In this document: positions 6,984 through 15,877 of the stretch, one piece after another | Numbering within the stretch: the stretch's first letter is position 1 | Layout of the letters: each line of letters begins with the position of its first letter | From: Clostridia bacterium | Lineage (GTDB): Bacteria > Bacillota > Clostridia > Christensenellales > Aristaeellaceae | DNA: 45,383 bases | Direction of reading: 5' to 3' | Assembly (NCBI GenBank): GCA_017431365.1 | Contig: JAFRLF010000025.1 | Location: forward strand, 1 to 45,383 | Position numbers and translations under genes: made by a program | The notes under the pieces: generated by a model | Database searches by the model: none | Seen by the model: only the letters and a program-made list of their open reading frames with translations | Told to the model about the DNA's origin: nothing

Positions 6984-9900
6984 TTATTTTACCATGAAGG
7001 ACACGATCTCATAGGGTTTGATGTCGAATACGACCTTGTTGCCGTCCAGAGCGACCTCGCCGAGGTCGTCCTCCATCAGGGAAATCGACCTGACAGCCTG
7101 CGCCGGGCAGCCCAGCGTCAGGGTCACCTTGCTGCGCTGACCGAAGCACTCGTAAAGGCGCACGACCGTGCCGTCGGATTTGAGGGCCTTTTTCACCGAT
7201 TCGACGATGACGTTCGGCTGATCGACGGCGGCGAAGGACGCGAGGCAATCACTGCCGCCCTGACCCGGCAGCGCGGTGACAGGAATGTTCAGGCGGTACG
7301 CCTTTTCGGGGATGTTCGCCTGGCGCCAGTCGCCGCTGTGCGGGACGATGGAATAGGTGAAATAGTGCATCTCCTGATCGGCGATGGGGTTGGGTTCGGT
7401 GGAGCTCTTGAGCATCGTCAGGGCGACGCTGTTCTCGTCCACGCTGTGGCCGTACTTGCAGTCGTTCATCAGGCTGAAGCCGTAATTGCTCTCGCCGACG
7501 TCCATCCACTTGTGCGCGCAGACCTCGAAGCGGGCGACGTCCCAGCTGGTGTTCTTGTGCGTGGCGCGACGGACGTTGCCGTACTGGATGTCGTAGGTCG
7601 CGTCGTTGTAGAACAGGTCCGCCGGGAAGTGGGCCTTGAGCATGTAATGCTGCTCCTTCCAGTCCACCTTCGTCTCGAAGTCGATCCGGTCGATCTGCCG
7701 GTAGAACACCACGTCCTGCCAGATCGTCGAATTATTGAAGCGATAGGTGTTGCGGATCTTCGCCAGAACCGGACCGTTGGCGACGACCTCGCTGCCTATC
7801 AGGTCCGTCACGTCCCAGCTGTGCTCGTCGTAGTAGATGTTGATGTCCCACGCGTCGTAATTGTGCGGGCGGTTCTCGTAGCAGACGATGCGGTTGAAAG
7901 CCTGACCGGGCTTGACGAGCTCGCGGCCTTCGCGCACGTCCACAAGAGAGGTCATGCGCATGGCCTCGTCGAACGCGCCTTCGAAATAAGGCGTATGGAA
8001 ACCGGTGACGCTGACATCCAGCGCATCCTGATTCTTTTCTCCCCTGACGAAGTACAGCGGCGTGGCCGTCATGGGCAAAAGGCCCTCGACAAAGGCGCAG
8101 GCGCGGCCTTCGACGAACTGAACGGGGTATTCTCGGCCCGAGGCGTCACGAAGGGCTGTCACGCGCTCGTCCGCGTCAAACCAGACGATGTCGTCGCGCG
8201 TTTCGGACAGGGAGTTGTACGCGAGCAGATCGCCGGCCAGGTTTTTGCCCAGCGCGGACAGGGCTTCGTCCTTGATGACCTTGATTTCGGCGAAGAGCTG
8301 TTCGTAGATGATCTTGGAATCGTCGTATACCTTCTGGATCGAGCTGCCGGGCAGGATGTCGTGGAACTGCAGCGTCAGCATGCGCCGCCAGATCGAGCGC
8401 ATGGCCTCGTCCGGATAGGGCAGGCCGCAGACCTTGCGGGCGTATTCGCGCCAGAGCTCGGTTTCCCGCAGCTCGATCTCGATCTTCCGGTTCGAGCGCT
8501 TGTTGCGGGCCATGGCGGTGTACGTGCCGCGATGGTACTCCAGATACAATTCTCCCGACCACTTGGGCAGGCGCTTGTTGCCGGTGACGCGCTTTTCCAG
8601 CTTTTCGAAGAAATCCCGGGCGAATTCCTGCCGCACGGCGGGCAGGCCGGCCACCGGGCCGTACATGCGGCGGGCGTTTTCGATCATCCAGTCCGCGGAT
8701 CCGCCGCCGCCGTCGCCGAAGCCGTAGCTGACGAGGAAGTGATTGTCAAGCCCCTTCTGCTGGAAGCGCTGCCATCCGCCCTTGATCTGGACGGGGTTGA
8801 TCATCGCGTTGTACGTGGTGAAGAAGGCCAGATCGTCGTGCCGCTCATAGCTGCCCGGGCCTTCGTAGTCGCGGGTGGGGGTGAAGTGCGTCAGCACCTC
8901 GCTGCCGTCGATGCCCTTCCACATGAAGGTGTCATAGGGAGAGAGGTTGAATTCGCTCCAGCTGAGCTTGCTGGTCATGAAATAGTCGATCCCGCTCTTT
9001 TTCAGGATCTGCGGCAGCGCGGCGGAGTAGCCGAACACGTCCGGCAGCCACAGGATCTTCGACCGGCGGCCGAACTCGGTCTCGAAAAATTCGTTTCCGT
9101 AGAGGAACTGCCGCACCAGCGCTTCGCCGCCGGAGATGTTGCAGTCGGCCTCGACCCACATGCCGCCCTCGGGCTCCCACTGTCCGCGGGCGACGGCCTC
9201 GCGGATGCGCTCAAACAGCTCGGGCTGGTCTTCCTTGACGAACTGATACAGCTGGGCCTGGCTGGACATGAACTTGAATTCGGGATACTGCTCCATCAGC
9301 TTGAGCATCGTGGCGAAAGTGCGCACAGCCTTGTGCCGGGTCTGGTACAGGTCCCACAACCAGGCCACGTCGATGTGCGTATGGCCGATGATGTCGGCGT
9401 ACGCCTCGGGCTCGATCTCGGCGATTTTGTCGTAGTAGTTTTCCTTCATGTAGGCGCGCGCGGCCGCCACGGAGGCGTGGAACGCCTCGCTGAACGGGTT
9501 GCGAAGGTCCAGAAGGTTCAGCGCGTCGCTCAGCGTATACACGGTCAGCTCGCGGTCGCGGCAGTCCTTGGGCTCGAGCAGGATCGCCTCATAGGGCACG
9601 TTCAGGTCGTACACCAGCTGGACGACGTCCTCGCATACGTCGTTGACGGTGACGTAGAGCCTCGGCGGAATGGGGCTGTGGCTGCCGTGATTGGGCATGA
9701 AGTAATTGGCGTAGGCCTGCAAAAGGATGTCGTACGTCTCGCCCGGCTTCGCCTCGGCCTGCAGCGTCAGTGAAGTGTGCTTCGTGTCAAAGGCCTGCTC
9801 GATGCGCCCGTTCACCCACACGACGAACTGCGGGTTCGTGGCCTCCCAGCCCATTTCGCGGCCCGTGTTGATCGACACGGTGACCTTGCCGCGGTAATCC

Positions 9901-10106
9901 TCGGGCACGGTGACGGAAAAGCGGAAGTCGACCCAGTCCTGCTGGTCGTTCATGCCCCATTCGGAGCCGTTGACAAAGGGTACGTAATCCTGTGTGCCGC
10001 GCGGCGCCACCTCAATGCCTTCGACAGGCGTGGCCTTGCGCACCTCGAATCCCCTGAGCGTCTGAATCATCCGGCGCGCCCGTTCCGCGAGTTGGTGCAT
10101 CTGCAT
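6984..10106 (-). CDS. GH38 alpha-mannosidase
   Basis: A 1040-residue cytoplasmic enzyme of glycoside hydrolase family 38, which removes alpha-mannose using a retaining, zinc-dependent mechanism. An N-terminal beta domain (about 1-230) precedes the catalytic domain. That domain shows HTHIDVAWLWD (242-252, zinc ligands His244 and Asp246), WLPDVFGYSAALPQI with nucleophile candidate Asp356, and FHDILPGSS carrying a further zinc-site histidine. A long C-terminal beta-sandwich follows, ending FMVK. Length fits bacterial GH38 enzymes. No signal peptide is seen, so it acts on imported oligosaccharides. It has its own promoter (10205-10233) and is divergent from the CUT1 transporter/glycosidase operon, suggesting a common mannose-containing substrate. 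The exact linkage preferred is unknown. Confidence 0.93.
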   Translation of the reverse strand: MQMHQLAERARRMIQTLRGFEVRKATPVEGIEVAPRGTQDYVPFVNGSEWGMNDQQDWVDFRFSVTVPEDYRGKVTVSINTGREMGWEATNPQFVVWVNGRIEQAFDTKHTSLTLQAEAKPGETYDILLQAYANYFMPNHGSHSPIPPRLYVTVNDVCEDVVQLVYDLNVPYEAILLEPKDCRDRELTVYTLSDALNLLDLRNPFSEAFHASVAAARAYMKENYYDKIAEIEPEAYADIIGHTHIDVAWLWDLYQTRHKAVRTFATMLKLMEQYPEFKFMSSQAQLYQFVKEDQPELFERIREAVARGQWEPEGGMWVEADCNISGGEALVRQFLYGNEFFETEFGRRSKILWLPDVFGYSAALPQILKKSGIDYFMTSKLSWSEFNLSPYDTFMWKGIDGSEVLTHFTPTRDYEGPGSYERHDDLAFFTTYNAMINPVQIKGGWQRFQQKGLDNHFLVSYGFGDGGGGSADWMIENARRMYGPVAGLPAVRQEFARDFFEKLEKRVTGNKRLPKWSGELYLEYHRGTYTAMARNKRSNRKIEIELRETELWREYARKVCGLPYPDEAMRSIWRRMLTLQFHDILPGSSIQKVYDDSKIIYEQLFAEIKVIKDEALSALGKNLAGDLLAYNSLSETRDDIVWFDADERVTALRDASGREYPVQFVEGRACAFVEGLLPMTATPLYFVRGEKNQDALDVSVTGFHTPYFEGAFDEAMRMTSLVDVREGRELVKPGQAFNRIVCYENRPHNYDAWDINIYYDEHSWDVTDLIGSEVVANGPVLAKIRNTYRFNNSTIWQDVVFYRQIDRIDFETKVDWKEQHYMLKAHFPADLFYNDATYDIQYGNVRRATHKNTSWDVARFEVCAHKWMDVGESNYGFSLMNDCKYGHSVDENSVALTMLKSSTEPNPIADQEMHYFTYSIVPHSGDWRQANIPEKAYRLNIPVTALPGQGGSDCLASFAAVDQPNVIVESVKKALKSDGTVVRLYECFGQRSKVTLTLGCPAQAVRSISLMEDDLGEVALDGNKVVFDIKPYEIVSFMVK

Positions 10107-10204
10107 GCGCTTGACATCCTTTCTGAACTATAGCGTTATGACAGCAATTATTATGGCCCTGCCGGACGGACATACCGATCCGTATCCGACATATAACCAG
10201 GCTC

Positions 10205-10233
10205 ATATTACGCGAAAACGGCCCAGCTGTCAA
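10205..10233 (-). promoter_or_regulatory. Promoter of the GH38 gene
   Basis: On the minus strand TTGACA (10228-10233), a 17-base spacer and TAATAT (10205-10210). It leaves an untranslated leader of roughly 90 bases before the start at 10106. Confidence 0.75.
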
Positions 10234-10311
10234 GAATAACAGAATTATATTTGAAACGCGATTTTACGACGATAGCATTTGGCCTTTATGAAAATTCGGG
10301 AAATTTCCTTG

Positions 10312-10339
10312 TTGACACCTCGAAAGAATGCGTTATAAT
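10312..10339 (+). promoter_or_regulatory. Promoter of the CUT1 transporter/glycosidase operon
   Basis: TTGACA (10312-10317), a 16-base spacer and TATAAT (10334-10339). A 10-base perfect palindrome GGAAATTTCC (10299-10308) ends four bases upstream of the -35 box and could be an operator half or full site. This position rules out the longer in-frame start at 10251. Confidence 0.8.
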
Positions 10340-10379
10340 GTTAACGTCATCTCATAGGGGGGCAGAAAGGAATGAGGCT

Positions 10380-11324
10380 ATGATGAACGCCAGGCAATCC
10401 GCCGTTTCGCGAAAGCGCTGGATGCGTTTTAAGGGCTATATGTCAGAAAACTGGCAGCTTTACATTCTGCTCGTTCTCGTGATGAGCTATTATTTTGTCT
10501 TCTGTTACAGGCCGATGTACGGGCTGCGCATGGCCTTCATGGATTACAACCCGATCCTGGGTTTTGAGCGCAGCAAATACGTGGGCTTTAAACAGTTCGA
10601 AAGGTTGTTCACCGGGCCCTATTTCTGGCCGGTGCTCAGGAACACGCTGCTTCTGAGCCTTCTGAACCTTGCCCTGGGGATGCCGTTTCCCATCATATTC
10701 GCGCTTTTGCTCAACACGCTGACCAATGAAAGAGCCAAGAAGACCATTCAGACGATCACCTACGCGCCGCACTTCATCTCGACGGTCGTCGTCGTGGGCA
10801 TGTTAAAGTTGTTTCTCTCTCCGACGGTCGGCATCGTCAACAACGTGATCGCGGCCCTGGGCGGCACGCCGGTCAATTTCCTGACCGACGCGGGTAAGTT
10901 CCGCTGGGTCTACGTCTGGTCTGACGTCTGGCAGAATACCGGCTGGAACGCGGTCATCTACATCGCCGCGCTGGCGGGAATCGACCCCGAGCTTCACGAG
11001 GCCGCCACGGTCGACGGCGCCAGCCGCCTGCGGCGCATCTGGCACATCGACATCCCGGGCATCCTGCCGACGGTCATCATTCTTTTGATCATGTCCACGG
11101 GCAGCATCATAAACGTCGGCTTTGAGAAGGTCAACCTCATGCAGAACGACCTGAACGCGGCGACGTCCGAGGTCATTTCGACGTACGCGTACAAGGTCGG
11201 CCTGCAGAAGGCCGAATACTCCTACGCCTCGGCGGTGGACTTCTTCAATTCGTTCGTGACGCTGGTGCTGCTGGTGACGGTCAACTTTATTTCCAAGCGT
11301 GTGACCGAGACGTCGCTCTGGTGA
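10380..11324 (+). CDS. CUT1-family sugar ABC transporter permease (LplB/YteP type)
   Basis: A 314-residue integral membrane protein with six predicted membrane segments, the first being WQLYILLVLVMSYYFVFCY. The cytoplasmic EAA loop reads EAATVDGASRLRRIWHIDIP, the site that contacts the ATPase subunit. The early segment PMYGLRMAFMDYNP is typical of LplB-like permeases for complex oligosaccharides. Start taken at 10380 (a second ATG follows at 10383) because AGAAAGGA lies 8 bases upstream and the promoter lies at 10312-10339. The partner permease begins 16 bases after its stop. No ATP-binding subunit gene accompanies the pair. Confidence 0.92.
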   Translation: MMNARQSAVSRKRWMRFKGYMSENWQLYILLVLVMSYYFVFCYRPMYGLRMAFMDYNPILGFERSKYVGFKQFERLFTGPYFWPVLRNTLLLSLLNLALGMPFPIIFALLLNTLTNERAKKTIQTITYAPHFISTVVVVGMLKLFLSPTVGIVNNVIAALGGTPVNFLTDAGKFRWVYVWSDVWQNTGWNAVIYIAALAGIDPELHEAATVDGASRLRRIWHIDIPGILPTVIILLIMSTGSIINVGFEKVNLMQNDLNAATSEVISTYAYKVGLQKAEYSYASAVDFFNSFVTLVLLVTVNFISKRVTETSLW

Positions 11325-11340
11325 CAGAAAGGATGCGCTT

Positions 11341-12258
11341 ATGCAAAAGAATCATGCCTCGCACGCGGTGAAACTGGCCGCGTCCGACAGAGCGCTGCGC
11401 GCGTTCACGCTCATTTTCGCGGGATTAATGGTGCTGGTGACGGTTTATCCTTTGTATTTCGTCGTGATCGCCTCGTTTTCCGACCCCAACTCCGTCGTGC
11501 TGGGCAAAGTCATTTTCTGTCCGGACGACATAAATTTCAAATCCTATATGCGCGTGTTCAACCATCAGCAGATCTGGGTGTCGTACAAAAATACCCTTGT
11601 CTATACGGTGGTTTATACGGCGCTCAACGTCTTCGCGACGATGACGGCGGCCTTCGTCTTTTCACGCAAGAAGCTCGTCGGGTCGCGGGTGTGCATGCTG
11701 CTCGTGCTGTTTACCATGTACTTTTCCGGCGGCATGATACCGGGCTATTTCAATATTAAGAGCCTGGGCCTTCTCAATTCCATGTGGGCGCTGATCCTGC
11801 CGGGCATGATATCGACGTATAACATGATCATCGCGAGGACATACATATCCACGAGCATACCCGAGGCGCTGAACGAAGCAGCCACGATCGACGGCTGCCA
11901 GCCGATCACGTATTTTTTGCGGATCGTGCTGCCGCTCTCCGGCCCGATCATCGGCGTTCTGACGCTGTACGCCGCCGTGGGCATGTGGAACAGCTATTTC
12001 AGCGCGCTGCTTTACATCCAGTCGTCTGAAAAGCTGCCGCTGCAGATGATCCTGCGGGAGATCCTCGTTCAGAGCGAGATTTCGCCCAACGATCTGCTCT
12101 CCGCGTCGGATGTCTCCGAGATTGTCAGCAAGGCTGCGCTGAAGGAGCAGCTGAAATACGCGCTCGTCGTCGTGGCGTCCGTGCCCATGCTGGTTTTGTA
12201 TCCGTTCCTTCAGAAGTTCTTCGTCAAGGGCGTCATGATCGGCTCTGTGAAGGGCTGA
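11341..12258 (+). CDS. CUT1-family sugar ABC transporter permease (LplC/YtcP type)
   Basis: A 305-residue permease and the second half of the membrane channel with the gene before it. The first membrane segment is AFTLIFAGLMVLVTVYPLYFVVIASF. The EAA loop is EAATIDGCQPITYFLRIVLP, followed by the last two membrane helices. It ends with FVKGVMIGSVKG, the C-terminus characteristic of YtcP/LplC permeases. AGAAAGGATGC is the ribosome binding site. Its substrate is probably the same oligosaccharide as that handled by the downstream GH63- and GH36-like enzymes. Confidence 0.92.
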   Translation: MQKNHASHAVKLAASDRALRAFTLIFAGLMVLVTVYPLYFVVIASFSDPNSVVLGKVIFCPDDINFKSYMRVFNHQQIWVSYKNTLVYTVVYTALNVFATMTAAFVFSRKKLVGSRVCMLLVLFTMYFSGGMIPGYFNIKSLGLLNSMWALILPGMISTYNMIIARTYISTSIPEALNEAATIDGCQPITYFLRIVLPLSGPIIGVLTLYAAVGMWNSYFSALLYIQSSEKLPLQMILREILVQSEISPNDLLSASDVSEIVSKAALKEQLKYALVVVASVPMLVLYPFLQKFFVKGVMIGSVKG

Positions 12259-12275
12259 CGGATCCAATTTCGATT

Positions 12276-12295
12276 ATATCGGCGCGAGCCGGTAT
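12276..12295 (+). promoter_or_regulatory. Short GNRA-loop hairpin between permease and binding-protein genes
   Basis: ATATCGGC (12276-12283) pairs with GCCGGTAT (12288-12295, one wobble) around the tetraloop GCGA. It lies in the 62-base gap before the solute-binding protein. Similar hairpins precede the other two binding-protein genes of this window. A role in mRNA processing or stabilisation is inferred. Confidence 0.55.
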
Positions 12296-12320
12296 AAATA
12301 TTTTCGAGGAGGTTGTTTCC

Positions 12321-13889
12321 ATGAAAAAGCTAGCTCTGTTGCTCGCACTCGTCATGGTGTTTGGCGCCTGCTCGGCCTTTGCTGAGATCGAGCCGCTGAA
12401 CCTGCACGAGCTGCCCCTCACCGAGGAGCCCGTCACCTATACCTGGTGGGTCAACACCTCGGCCAAGGATCTGAACGAGAACGAGATCTACGGCTATCTG
12501 GGCGAAATCACCGGCGTCAACATCGACTGGACGCTCGTGGCGACCGACGCCGAGACCAAGCGCAACCTGATGTGGGGCAGCGGCGACCTGCCGGACATCA
12601 TCGGCCAGGGCATGTTCACTGAGTCCGACCTCACGACGTACTATCAGTACGGCGTGCTGCTCAAGATCAGCGACTACATCGACACCTGCATGCCCAACCT
12701 GAAGTGGGTCGTCTCTCACGAGGGCTTCGAGACCGTGCTGGACTCCCTGAAGCAGGCGGACGGCAACATCTACTCCCTGCCTAAGATCGAGAGCGACAAC
12801 CACACGCAGGTCACCAGCCAGGTCAGCATCAACCAGACGTGGCTGAACAACCTGGGCCTTGAAATGCCCACCACCACGGACGAGCTGTACGACGTGCTGG
12901 TCGCCTTCAAGGAGCAGGATCCCAACGGCAACGGCGAACAGGATGAGATCCCCTTCACCTACCTGTACGGCCAGAACTGGATGAACGGCCAGCTGAACGG
13001 CTGGTTCGGCGTCACGACCGACTTCCGCATCGACCTGGACGGCAAGGTGACCTATTCTCCCTACGAGGACGGCTATAAGGAAATGGTCAAGTACATCCGC
13101 CGCCTGTGGCAGGATGGCCTGATGGATCCGGAGTTCTTCACCCAGGATTACAGCACCTACAACGCCAAGGGCTTCGAGGGACGCTACGGCGTGTTCCAGT
13201 CCTACGGCCGCTACATTTCCGTCAAGGAAGAGGACTTCGTCAATTACGCCTATCTCGCGCCTCTGGCCTCCGGCACCGAGGTGTCCGGCTCCGTGCGCTT
13301 CCGTCCCGACGGCGCGACGCTTGAGCTGGTCAACACGATCATCAGCGCGGATGTCGAGAACCCCGAGCTGCTGCTCAGCTACATGGATATGCTGTACGAT
13401 CCCTACTACGGCATCCAGGGCGCGCGCGGCGTCATCGGCAAGCATCTGATCTACAACGAGAACGGCAACCTTGTCAACAACCTGGAGGGCGTGCCCGCCG
13501 GTTACTCCACCTTTGAGGAGTGGCGCAACGCGACCATCGCGCATCAGATTCCGTACTGCACGATGGAGGAGTACATCCCCGACCTGATCGGCACCAACGC
13601 CGAGCTGGTCAATTACAAGGAGCAGAGCTCCTTCTACAGGCCCTGGTTCATCAACCAGATCCTGCCCTGGCACTACAACACCCAGGAGGAGAACGACGCT
13701 CTGCCCCAATACGCCACCGACCTTGAGAAGTACACCACCGAGCAGTTTGCCCGCTGGGTCTCCGGCGAGGGCGACGTGGACGCCGAGTGGGACGCCTACA
13801 AGGCTCAGCTTGAGGCGCTGCATGTCAAGGAATACGTCGCCGTGGAGCAGGGCATGGTGGATCGCGTGCTGGCGCAGTTCGCCGAATAA
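12321..13889 (+). CDS. Extracellular oligosaccharide-binding protein (CUT1, family 1)
   Basis: A 522-residue secreted protein. The signal peptide MKKLALLLALVMVFGACSAFA is followed by a likely signal peptidase I site (AFA before EIEPL). A cysteine is present four residues before that site, but its surroundings (VFGAC) make a poor lipobox. The mature protein has the long, two-lobe character of LplA/YtcQ-like binding proteins, including the stretch NGNGEQDEIPFTY around residues 195-207 that resembles the calcium-loop-like segment seen in such proteins. Codons are strongly biased toward C-ending triplets, suggesting high expression. RBS is GAGGAGG. A strong terminator follows at 13926, so this gene should be transcribed more than the glycosidases downstream. 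Confidence 0.92.
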   Translation: MKKLALLLALVMVFGACSAFAEIEPLNLHELPLTEEPVTYTWWVNTSAKDLNENEIYGYLGEITGVNIDWTLVATDAETKRNLMWGSGDLPDIIGQGMFTESDLTTYYQYGVLLKISDYIDTCMPNLKWVVSHEGFETVLDSLKQADGNIYSLPKIESDNHTQVTSQVSINQTWLNNLGLEMPTTTDELYDVLVAFKEQDPNGNGEQDEIPFTYLYGQNWMNGQLNGWFGVTTDFRIDLDGKVTYSPYEDGYKEMVKYIRRLWQDGLMDPEFFTQDYSTYNAKGFEGRYGVFQSYGRYISVKEEDFVNYAYLAPLASGTEVSGSVRFRPDGATLELVNTIISADVENPELLLSYMDMLYDPYYGIQGARGVIGKHLIYNENGNLVNNLEGVPAGYSTFEEWRNATIAHQIPYCTMEEYIPDLIGTNAELVNYKEQSSFYRPWFINQILPWHYNTQEENDALPQYATDLEKYTTEQFARWVSGEGDVDAEWDAYKAQLEALHVKEYVAVEQGMVDRVLAQFAE

Positions 13890-13925
13890 TCCTGACGCGG
13901 ATCTGACCGCTGTGTAATTCCCGTG

Positions 13926-13964
13926 CGGGGGAAAATGGCTCTCTGTCCATTTTCCCCCGTTTTT
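13926..13964 (+). terminator. Strong intra-operon terminator ending at the next gene's ribosome binding site
   Basis: CGGGGGAAAATGG (13926-13938) pairs perfectly over 13 bp with 13947-13959 and is followed by TTTTT (13960-13964). The A run and AAGGAG (13968-13973) for the next gene start immediately after. Since no new promoter is visible before 13982, the downstream glycosidases probably depend on partial readthrough. Confidence 0.88.
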
Positions 13965-13981
13965 AAAAAGGAGCGGACAAC

Positions 13982-15832
13982 ATGCAGTATTTGGAAAGAA
14001 AGACAGATTATCAGCGCGGCTGGCATACGTGGAATAACCGGAGCGTCCTCTCTCACGTCCACATGCCGGACGGGCTCGCGCTCAACCTGGCGTTCAAGGA
14101 ATACGCCTCCGGCCAGTATCTCAAGGAAACGCTGATCGGCCGTTTCGGACGGGATGAGGAAAAGGTCTTTCCCGGCGTCCACACCTATGATGAAAAGTAT
14201 ACGTGCCTGAGCTTTCAGTGGCGCTCGATGGAGATCATGGTGGAATCCACCGTCAATGACGACGGGCTCATCATCCTGGCGACGCCTGTGAAAAAACAGC
14301 TCAAACCCGCCATGCTCGTGCTGGAATTCGGGTATCTCTGGGGGAAAAGGGGATACGTCGAGGCGGTATCGGCAAACAGCGCCGTCGCGCGCGGCTCTGA
14401 TCGCCGGACGGAAATCCATATCAGCGGCCAGCCGATGACCGACCTCAACATTCCCACGCAGACGGCCTTCCTTTCCGTCGCCTTTGAGGACGCGGTGTGC
14501 GTCTCGACGGGAGAGCCAGTCGCGCCCGACAAAGCCCGAGCCATCCTCGACGCCGCGCGGGACGAGGCGCTTCGGCGGTACGACAGATACGGCGATCTGG
14601 CTGAACTGTCCTCGGCGATCGAGTGCACCCTGGCCTGGGACACGATCTACGACCCGAAGCACGACCGCGTCATTTCGCCGGTCAGCCGCCTGTGGAGCAT
14701 CGGCAGCGGGGGATACGTCCTGTTCTGTTGGGACAATTTCTTCGCGGCTTATCTGGCGGCGGTCAGCGGATGCCGGGATCTGGCCTATTTCAACGCCCGC
14801 GAAGTTCTTCGCGAGGGCGAGTCCGTCGGCTTTGTGCCGAATTTCGCGTACGCCACGGGACAGATCAGCGCCGACCGGTCGCAGCCGATCGTCGGCAGCG
14901 CCATGGTCAGGGAGATCTACAGAATCTGGCGCGAAAAGTGGTTCGTCGAGGAGATGTACCCCGGCCTTCTCAGATGGAACGAGTGGTTCGCCGCGCACCG
15001 TTCGGCTCAGAGCGGCGCGCTGTGCTGGGGCAGCGACCCCATCGAGCCGAAGTACGGCAATGTCTGGGAGTACCCCGACCACGGCGTCGACGGGCGGTTC
15101 GGCGCCGCGCTGGAGAGCGGCTTGGACAACTCGCCGATGTACGACGACATCCCCTTCGACGCGAACGCGCACATGCTCATGCTCGAGGACGTCGGGCTGA
15201 CGGGCCTTTATATCAACGACTGCCGCTGCCTGATCGAGCTGGCTTCGCTCATCGGCCGGGAAGGGGATATACCCACCCTCAGGGAGCGCCTCGCTCGGGC
15301 GGAAGCGGGCCTCGAGGGCCTGTGGGACGAGAAAAACGGCTTCTATTACAACCGCCGGACGGACACGGGCGAGTTCTCGCGCCGCATATCCCCGACGAAC
15401 TTCTACGCGCTGTTTTCCGAAAGCGTTTCGCCTGAGCGGCAGCGCCGCGTGGCCGACGAGCATTACTACAACTCCGAGGAGTTCTACGGCGAGTGGATGC
15501 TGCCGTCCATCGCCCGGAATGACCCGGCCTACCCGGAGCAGAATTACTGGCGCGGCCGCGTGTGGGCGCCGCTCAACTTCCTGGTTTACCTCGCTCTTCA
15601 GAACACGGTTCTTGACGATGTCAGGAAAGATCTGGCCGCCAAATCGAAGACGATCTTCATGAAGGAATGGACGGAGCTGCATCACGTTCATGAGAATTAT
15701 AACGCCATCACCGGCGAGGGCTGTGACGCGAAGAACAGCGACAAATTCTACCACTGGGGCGCGCTGCTGCCGCTGATCGCCCTGGCTGAAAACGGGTATG
15801 TTCAAGGCCTTGGCGGGAGCCTTGAAAACTGA
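13982..15832 (+). CDS. GH63-like glycosidase (alpha/alpha6 barrel)
   Basis: A 616-residue cytoplasmic enzyme. An N-terminal beta domain (about 1-190) precedes an (alpha/alpha)6 barrel of the GH63/trehalase-like superfamily. Marks of the barrel are CWDNFFAAYLAAVSG (Asp251), GLDNSPMYDD (380-389), NYWRGRVWAPLNFLVYLAL and FYHWGALLPLIALAE near the C-terminus. Family members act on alpha-glucosides, mannosylglycerate or alpha-mannosides by an inverting mechanism. AAGGAG lies 8 bases before the ATG, right after the terminator T tract. It is followed at 45 bases by a GH36-like gene, and both probably process the sugar brought in by the upstream transporter. The substrate cannot be fixed from sequence. 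Confidence 0.82.
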   Translation: MQYLERKTDYQRGWHTWNNRSVLSHVHMPDGLALNLAFKEYASGQYLKETLIGRFGRDEEKVFPGVHTYDEKYTCLSFQWRSMEIMVESTVNDDGLIILATPVKKQLKPAMLVLEFGYLWGKRGYVEAVSANSAVARGSDRRTEIHISGQPMTDLNIPTQTAFLSVAFEDAVCVSTGEPVAPDKARAILDAARDEALRRYDRYGDLAELSSAIECTLAWDTIYDPKHDRVISPVSRLWSIGSGGYVLFCWDNFFAAYLAAVSGCRDLAYFNAREVLREGESVGFVPNFAYATGQISADRSQPIVGSAMVREIYRIWREKWFVEEMYPGLLRWNEWFAAHRSAQSGALCWGSDPIEPKYGNVWEYPDHGVDGRFGAALESGLDNSPMYDDIPFDANAHMLMLEDVGLTGLYINDCRCLIELASLIGREGDIPTLRERLARAEAGLEGLWDEKNGFYYNRRTDTGEFSRRISPTNFYALFSESVSPERQRRVADEHYYNSEEFYGEWMLPSIARNDPAYPEQNYWRGRVWAPLNFLVYLALQNTVLDDVRKDLAAKSKTIFMKEWTELHHVHENYNAITGEGCDAKNSDKFYHWGALLPLIALAENGYVQGLGGSLEN

Positions 15833-15877
15833 ACCCCGGATGACACGAAAGACTCATTCCCGCACGGAGGCAACGAT

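Noticed and set aside
7338..9773. An 811-codon open frame on the plus strand opposite the GH38 gene
   Set aside because: It is an exact antisense shadow of a well-recognised alpha-mannosidase in G+C-rich DNA; its low-complexity Val/His/Arg/Asp-rich translation has no domain and no ribosome binding site.
10251..10379. N-terminal extension of the first CUT1 permease
   Set aside because: The extension contains the consensus promoter and lacks a ribosome binding site; the start at 10380 has both a site and family-like length.
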